Shown: piece after piece, positions 57,546 to 64,000 of the stretch
Position numbering within the stretch: the stretch's first letter is position 1
How the letters are laid out: each line of letters starts with the position of its first letter
Assembly: GCA_021292165.1 (NCBI GenBank)
Contig: CM037876.1
Span: 112,783,379-112,847,378 of the forward strand
DNA length: 64,000 nucleotides
DNA from: Shinisaurus crocodilurus
Taxonomy: Eukaryota > Chordata > Lepidosauria > Squamata > Shinisauridae
Reading direction: 5' to 3'
Made by a program: the position numbers and the translations under genes
The notes under the pieces: model-generated
Databases searched by the model: none
What the model was told of the DNA's origin: nothing
Seen by the model: only the letters and a program-made list of their open reading frames with translations

Positions 57546-59103
57546 GTGAAGTAATGAATTATGGGGGGGGCTTCAGTTTTCCAAGTTTATGTTTTTCTTT
57601 TAAAAGAACCTGTTTTTCCTAAGTCTGTTAAGGAATTTTTTAAAAGTCGTTCTACACAGTAAATCCTACGTGTCTGGCAGCAGCATGCCAGCATGACCCA
57701 TAGAGATCTCGAGTCAGGTTTAGAGGTATCGGTTTTCCTGTTAAGAATCTAGGGAAATAAATGTAGGTAGAGGTAGAAGATATCTAGTGACTGATTCGTG
57801 TATAGCCTACTCCGTGTGTTTGTATAGAGCGTGTTTACATCTGCTTGGGGTGACTGGGTAATAATATGTAGTCTGACGATATAGTTTGCTTTAAAAAAAA
57901 AAAAAAAAAGTAAGCTAATACTGAGCACAAGGAAGCTACCTGCCAGTGGGAGCTCCGTCCTTGTCCGGCTGCAGTCCTACGCCGCCCTAACCGGAGGGCA
58001 AGCGCCACGGAACACAGCGGGCCTTACACCCGCGTAAACATGCCCGCGGCCGGACGCACTGGCAGGACTCGCAGAACTCCTTCTGCAACTTCCCGGGAGC
58101 GCGTGCCTTCCCACGGGCAGCAGCGGCGGGACTGACTTGCATGTAAACGCGCCTAGAGCTGACGCGCTTGAGGAGTCTCGTTGGTCTCAGTGGGAGAGGG
58201 AAGCACCTGCTCGGAGCGCCAATATGTGGGTATTACAGTAGGGGCGGACTCGGGATGCTATCAGGAAACAGAGCTACATCAGTCAAATCGCCAAGTGTGC
58301 GTGCGGGAAATGCACTTCATTTTAAAAGTGTTCGGATTTAAGAGCACGCACTCCTGCGGAAGCCCCATTGAAGCAAATGGGCGCGGCCGGTAGCGCATCT
58401 TCCATTTGTTTTAATGGGACTTGCGTAGGAGCGCTGCCCGCTAGGACTGGGATTCAAGCCTGCGTAGTCCCGTGGGCACCTCCTTGGGAATTTAGCCCCA
58501 TTGGACTCAGTGGGACTCACTTCCGAGTCCATATTGCACAGGGCGGGGCTGCGCGTCACAAAGAGCTTCGGTTCACATAGATGTAAAATGGGAGCAGAGA
58601 AGAGAAGTTACGCGCGGAATAGAATAGCAGCTAACACCCCGCGCCACAGTGGGCTGAACACCGTCGGCAGCTGGGCCGTTGGGTCCGGACTCCTGTGTCA
58701 GGGTCACCGATAGACTCCGCCCAAGCAGGTCGCAAAGGTGTTCAGAGCGTATCGTGTGAACAGGCCATGAAAAAGCAGAGCAAGCCTTGGATCGGGCTAA
58801 ACATCCTCCCTCTTGTTATCCCGGCAGTCAACCTCACCAGGACCCGCGTTGGAATTTGTTTTCAAAAATCCCAAAACCGTAATAACCTTTGCTCCCTTTT
58901 TTAATATCAGTTCTGTAACAATAGCTCGAATGTCGCTTCTTGTCCAGTGTGGTTGCATTTATAGGGCAGGGGCTGGTGGTGTTACCTGCAGGGGCGGGGG
59001 CTCGCATTCCTTCTGGAGGGGGGGGGACCTCCGCTGCGCTGTCCTTTGGGCGAGAGATCCCAGGCTGAGAAACTGGACCCCCGCCACGAGGAAAGGGTTA
59101 ACG
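57546..59103. other. PTHLH 5' region between promoters, CpG-rich with MITE remnants
   Basis: Poly-A lies at about 57891-57908. The stretch 57940-58150 is GC- and CpG-rich. At 58355-58432, CCCCATTGAAGCAAATGGG is mirrored by CCATTTGTTTTAATGGGAC, a foldback. At 58492-58545, CCCCATTGGACTCAGTGGGACTCACTTCCGAGTCCATATTGCA matches the short CAATCCTATG-type MITE. Open frames here follow from CpG richness. Confidence 0.45.
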
Positions 59104-59243
59104 CAGTGTTCCCCAACCTGGGGTCTTCCAGCTCTGTTGGACCACAACTCCCAGAATTCCCCAGCCAGCATAGCATAGCTGGCTGGGGAATTCTGGGAGT
59201 TATGGTCCAACAGAGCTGGAAGACCCCAGGTTGGGGAACACTG
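59104..59243. mobile_element. Palindromic hAT-like MITE, second subfamily, in the PTHLH 5' region
   Basis: A 140-bp near-perfect palindrome from CAGTGTTCCCCAACCTGGGG to CCCCAGGTTGGGGAACACTG, with ACCACAACTCCCAGAATTCCCCAGCC mirrored as GGCTGGGGAATTCTGGGAGT around a short GCATAGCATAGC centre. Flanks GGTTAACG and CGTTAACG match at 7 of 8 bases. It shares CAGTGTTC ends with the 17368 and 22204 copies but has its own interior. Confidence 0.88.
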
Positions 59244-59399
59244 CGTTAACGGAATAAAAGGGGAGGGGGGCTGGGCTGGCCGGGCTCCAGCTGTTCACAG
59301 CTGTTCTTCGGGGCTCTGGAGAGCACGAAACACTACCCCGGACCCCCGAGCACTTTCTCACATAGGGACATTAAATAAAGAGAAGGGTCTCCTCTCCCC

Positions 59400-60400
59400 C
59401 CCCCCCCCCCGTAATTTGACACGGGTCTTTGCAACGCCTCGCTTAAAGGGACGTCCGCGGACGGGGTGGGTGGCGGGTGTCGGGTGACTTTCCACAAACG
59501 CTTTGCTCAGTAGTTGCGCCGGAGGATTCCCACATGGGGGGGTGGGGGGTTCGGCGCCCTGGCCCCTTCTTTACATCGCCGTCTGAACCAGCAGCTAGTA
59601 AGCGATAAGCCGAGAGTCTTCAGGAAGTGGGGAACTGCCCCCCCCGCGCCCCCTTCTTAAGTCGGCTTATGGGCATCGTCCTAACGGCGAAGTCGTCGGT
59701 CGCGGAGGGCGAGGCTGCGGACGGCCTTGGCAGGGGGGGCTCACCCTGCCGCGTGAGGGGCCCCGAGGGGCCGGGGCGTGGGAGAGCTGAGGCCGGGCGC
59801 GCCGGTGCGGGAGGGCGAGGCGGCGGCATCTCACGAGAGGAGAATGGGCGGCCCCACTTCAGGCTGCAGATGGACCGTCCCATTTTTTTAAATGTTCTGC
59901 CACGTTAAAACAGACGAAGCCTTCCCGCAAGTAGAAAACTAGTAGATCAGGGATAAAGGTAAAGGCAACCCTCTCCCTGCTGCGCTAGACCTCTAATTGG
60001 TGGAGGGAGCTTGTTTCAGTCTGTGATCGCAGCCTGAAGCGGCGTAGGCCACGCTGGCCCAGAGGCTCCCGATGGCAGCTCCGGCGGGCGAGGGAGGCCC
60101 GCGGTCTCCTGTCCACGGTTCGGCTCTCGGACTAGAGCCAGCCAACTGTGGGCGCGCGTTCCCAGGGCGCCCTCTCTTTGCGCAAATGCCGCCGCCGCCG
60201 CCGCCTCTTCCTCCTCCCGCAGGTTTCCCAGAGGCGGCGGCGGCTCTTCTGGCTGCCTCCCGCGCCTCCTCTCCCCCCCCCCCTCGCATCGCTTTGCGTG
60301 TGCGCGCACCAGGGCTGAGCGAGGGAGAGGAGACAACTGGCCGGAAGCTCCTGACCCGAACGAACCTCGATTCCTAGGTATTCTTCCGACGGGCGATGAT
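59400..60400 (+). promoter_or_regulatory. PTHLH: CpG island upstream of the PTHLH coding exon (P2-like)
   Basis: Dense in CpG, with long GC-rich runs (59690-59830, 60080-60300) and (GCC)n at 60187-60206. No TATA box is evident. CCTAG|GTATTC at 60376-60379 is a weak possible donor for an exon starting in the island. A GC-rich promoter just before the first coding exon matches the known PTHLH layout. Frames of 90-140 codons on both strands here are composition artefacts. Confidence 0.6.
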
Positions 60401-60705
60401 GATGATGCCCGCCTGGCTTGATCGATCCCCAACAGAGGGCTGGAAAGAAGTGTTTCGCGGGCGGGCGGGCGGACTGGGGGTGTTGCTTTTTAGGGGTGGC
60501 TGGGAGAGATTGCCCTGGAATAGCAGATCCACTTCAAATTGTGCTGCCTGGCTCCGTCCACCCGCCTGTCACCTAGGCTCAGCAGCCCAGGCGGTGGGTT
60601 TGATTCGTCGAGCGGGGCAGGGGCGTCAAAGTTTTCTTTGCTCTTCTCTCTCTCTCTCTCTCTCTCTCCTTCCCACGCACACTCATCGGCGCTTCTCCTT
60701 CGCAG

Positions 60706-60833
60706 GTTCCGACGACCCGCAGCAGACCGACAATGTTCCCGAGGCTCTTCCAACAATGGAGTTTCGTGGTCTTTCTGCTGAGTTACTGTGTCCCCTCTTC
60801 TGGGAGATCGCTAGAAGGGAACAGCCGCAGACT
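60706..60833 (+). CDS. PTHLH: PTHLH first coding exon: signal peptide and start of propeptide
   Basis: The acceptor is a long TC tract, then CCTTCGCAG at 60697-60705. After 27 UTR bases the ATG is at 60733. The 33 full codons and two bases encode a short N-terminus ([10 protein letters not shown]), a hydrophobic core ([10 protein letters not shown]), a cleavage region (PSSG) and the propeptide start (RSLEGNSRR plus a split Leu codon). The donor is CT|GTAAGT at 60834-60839, leaving phase 2. PTHLH is a secreted paracrine hormone acting through the PTH1R receptor in bone, skin and calcium transport. The LLSY-VPS-GRS-EG-SRRL series and an intron inside the Leu codon just before the Lys-Arg cleavage site match vertebrate PTHLH and distinguish it from PTH. 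The remaining coding exon is beyond the window. Confidence 0.9.
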
Positions 60834-63800
60834 GTAAGTTTTCTTCTTCCTCTATCATTAGACTGAAAGGGCTGGGTGGGGAGAGAGAGTTTGGACCCAC
60901 ATGTGCATAGGATCTGTCCTAGAAACTAGGACTGATCTCCACAGCAGTATTTCAGCTTCTCACAGGAAAAAGTTGCTTGAATCGTCTTCATTCAGCAACT
61001 GTGCATCCTATGAATGTCTACTCAGGAGTCAGAAGCAAGTCGTAATGGGTTTGTAAGGATGTACAGGATTGCAGCCTAAGTCAGTTTATGAAGTCATTGT
61101 TCAGGTTACAAATCTTATCCAACCAATAACAACAACAACAACAACAACAACAAGTTTAGATTAACTTTAGTAGAAGAACAGATGAGGAATGCTCTCTTTT
61201 AAAAGCACAAGAGCCAATGGTGAACCTTTTTGCCTCTTCATCACAGATTTCTATTTTTTAAAAGTTGAAATGGCTCTCTATCATTCACCACAACAAGGGT
61301 TTTTGGGGGGAAAAATAACGATGAAGAAAATTTGGAGACATGGCATAATATTTAGAAGAACTTAGAACAGCAGAGGGAAAAATCTCTCTCAGTGATTGTT
61401 GGCACTGCATAAGAGGAACAATCACTGTCCTTAAAGGACATGGGGTGGGGGGGGAGTAGAGCCTCAAGTGAGTAGGATTGCAAATATACACACAGACTCT
61501 ATTCATATTACATGCACAAGATTTGTACAATAGCAGGCACATTATAGACTTCAGCTAAAAGAGGAGTTATAGGCATGTTGGCATAGGTCCCGGCAATGTG
61601 GATAGCCCCGTGGTGGGAGAATATACATGGCACTTAAATCATAGACATTGCTTTCACCCATATGGGGCCAGTGCCAGTTAGTATTAGCTTTCCAGTCTGA
61701 GTTAAATATCTGATTTGGAGAGACAGAGGGGTTTTGAGATAAGAGAATCTGAGAAAGCACCCAAAGCTCCAAGCATACATGCCCTCCCCCCTCACTTTCC
61801 CCCACATTTATTAATATGAATCATATGACTGTAGTGTAAACAAAATTCAGAGAAACCACCAGGTCAATAATCCCACACTGTGGTTTCATACTGATGCTCT
61901 GTAGATCTCTAGTTACTTATGGCCCTGATCCTGAAATCTCTTTACTGTGGCCTAATTATTCAGTATTGGTGCGAGGGAGAGGGGATGTCCAAAAGCCTAA
62001 TATAAAGGGACAATTTTAAAGAAAGCGCCTGTCCTAAACACAGAAGTCCTAGAGAGCTTCAGCTATTGAACAGTATAGAAATGAAATAAATAACATAATA
62101 TGAATAAAATTTGTATTTAGGCACATAGATATGTAAAAGACAACTTGCCTGATGCAATATATTAGTTTTGGGGAAAGATAATGAAAGGATCCATTCAAAT
62201 TAGATTTGAAGTTACATACATAAACTTTGCTCCAAAGGATAATCTTTGAACCTCTTTAGGTAACTGAAGTAGAGAACACAGCATTGAAGATAAGGTGGCA
62301 GGGCACTCTCTGCCCATTTACACTAGTTACCTGCTGGCCTTGATCAGCCTTTTTTTGGAAATCATGCCTCAGTATAGTTACACAGAAAATCCATGTTTGG
62401 TTTTGGGTTGACTTCCTCCCTTGGCTATTCTGGATTGGAACCTTTGGATTAATCAATGCTACCTTTCTTCAGAAGCAATTATCCCTACTTCAACATTCAG
62501 ATTATTCTCTTTCTCCTAAATATTACTAGCAAAACTCACCCTCACTCCCCTTGGTGCTAATGTTAACTTAAAACTCATACTAATGCACTGTTTATGCATG
62601 AAGAGATATTCCTGAATAAAGCCAACAAACAACAGTGATTAAACCCATGCCATATTACATAGAACAGCTGTTTTAAATTGAGAATTCGTAACCCAGTTTG
62701 ATAGATGGAATTCTGAATACAGCTAGCTATAGGATGGAGCCTGTGGGTACAGATTTGTACCCGTAGGCTCCATCCTATAGCACTAACTCCATGACAAACT
62801 CCAAATGTGGAATGAAAGGGTAAATTGTAGAGGACTAAATGTGAGTTGATAAACATGAAAATGCCATCAAACCCACAAAATACCTTACCGATCTGTAAAC
62901 ATTTTGGAAATAGATAGTTTCTTGGCATATATATCCTTAACGGCTGGAGACAGGAGGCAAGCTGCATTTACTGAGAGCTGGTTCTTTTGGAAGTCAGTGA
63001 AAGAAGACAAGGGCCAGGATGACTGTTTGAAGTTATGGTGATCAAGACATCAAAAGTGGACACTTTTCTAATGATGGCTGGTTAACCATTTTTCCTTTGG
63101 GGATTAGCAATTTAACCCAACCAGCATGTTTATGATACTGAATTCATAGCAGTCAGAGCCATGTACAAGAGATTGAAGGATAGCTCTGTAAATGCGGCAT
63201 ACAATGTATACAGTAATTTGTGTGGGTACATTTGGGCAGCGAGAAACCATAAGCTCTCAACCTCTCTCACAAAATTGCTTACCGCATTTTAGCATTGCAT
63301 TAACTGCATCTGGTTTGGGGTCAGACTTCTTTTCACTTAACAAGTCAGCTTGCAGGCTGGAAGGGACCTCTAGTGGGTTATCCTAACCATTCCTGAATCT
63401 TTAATCTTCTTGGCACTCTTTTTTTAGGGATTATTTCCTCAAGAATTAATTTACCCCATTGATTAGGCACACCTAACAAAGTTTAATCCTTTCTCACTCC
63501 CCACAGTTTCATGGGATGGGAGAAATAATGCTGAAGATGGATCTTTTAAACTACATTGTTTTTAGTCAGTGTTTCAGTTCTAGTATTTTTAAAAACTTGT
63601 TTTAACAGATTATTTGGTGCCTGATATAGAGGGCATGGGGGAATTTACAGACTGTAGAGGGGTCTTCTCCCTTCCCTTTAAGTCACAGAAGATTATTCCT
63701 CAGAAGTGTCTATATTTGTGGCCAACTCACTGGTTCAACACACTACTGAATGGCTATTTTTAAAGCATTTACTGTCTCTATGAATTATGTCAATGAACAT

Positions 63801-64000
63801 AAAGGTCAACATAAGATGTAGATAGGAAAGCTGTGCATGTCAAAGGCATACATGTTTCACTTTAAAACTGACATGTTTACTGACACAGCTCCCATCAGGG
63901 TTTAACGTGGGCTGATAGTGTAGCTATTGTGAAATATAAAAAGTGACTGCAACACATTGACTGGGTTCACAGAACATGAAAAGCCATGGTGGTATAAGCC
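60834..64000 (+). other. PTHLH: PTHLH intron after the first coding exon, running off the window
   Basis: I looked for the conserved hormone N-terminus in all frames and did not find it, so the intron is at least about 3.1 kb. It holds a short MITE (about 61002-61073: GCATCCTATGAATGTCTACTCAGG...GTACAGGATTGCA), (CAA)n at about 61126-61153, an L2-like tail remnant at 62045-62100 and a foldback at 62726-62781. No other coding exon is recognised. Confidence 0.7.
62726..62781. repeat. Near-perfect short palindrome in the PTHLH intron
   Basis: GCTATAGGATGGAGCCTGTGGGTACA is followed after four bases by TGTACCCGTAGGCTCCATCCTATAGC. The 26-bp arms differ at about one position. No coding role. It could be a minimal foldback element or a duplicated hairpin. 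Confidence 0.8.

Noticed and set aside
59620..60866. Arg/Gly/Pro-rich frames of 90-156 codons around the CpG island, including one running through the PTHLH exon in another phase
   Set aside because: GC-rich DNA lacks stop codons. The frames conflict between strands, and the PTHLH frame is the one with signal-peptide and splice-site support.
61250..62967. Minus-strand frames of 66-130 codons inside the PTHLH intron as separate genes
   Set aside because: No domain or splice support; AT-rich chance frames in an intron.

Overview
The window looks like nuclear DNA of a squamate reptile, probably a lizard. It combines CR1 and L2-type LINE fragments, a tRNA-derived SINE of the squamate 'Sauria' type, tRNA-headed SINEs, palindromic hAT-like MITEs, LTR elements and a Helitron-like element, all in intron/intergenic DNA. 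One vertebrate gene begins at the right edge. There is no bacterial-style gene packing, and most open frames are pieces of mobile elements or chance frames.

Layout. 1-3942: 3' portion of a Ty1/copia retrotransposon whose gag-pol frame is open to its stop, plus its 3' LTR. 3943-9600: mostly unassigned DNA with an ancient repeat, an L2-like tail, an imperfect tandem repeat and foldback structures. 9600-16020: an L2-type 3' end, then a nest in which a young 5'-truncated LINE (15-bp target-site duplication) sits near the start of an older LINE of the same family, which also holds a solo LTR (5-bp duplication). 17-24.7 kb: palindromic hAT-like MITEs, an internally deleted CR1 that keeps its ORF1 esterase region, and a Tc1/mariner-type MITE. 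24.75-26.47 kb: a Helitron-like element filled with a G-rich minisatellite. 26.7-43.5 kb: SINE, L2 and CR1 copies, one CR1 reaching from its 3' tail into the ORF1 esterase. 43.5-50 kb: SINEs, an L2-type LINE with endonuclease and part of RT, and a solo LTR. 50.2-51.9 kb: an old CR1 split by two LTR-like insertions. 54-55 kb: two CR1 3' ends facing each other.

The host gene is PTHLH (parathyroid hormone-like hormone) on the + strand. A TATA-type promoter at about 57.23 kb, a candidate 5' UTR exon ending at 57545, a CpG island at about 59.4-60.4 kb and the first coding exon (ATG at 60733, splice donor at 60834) form an alternative-promoter layout like that of mammalian PTHLH. The exon with the mature hormone is not in the window and should lie downstream of 64000. 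The roughly 56 kb upstream contains no recognisable host exon and reads as an intergenic interval with heavy transposon accumulation, thinning towards the PTHLH promoters.
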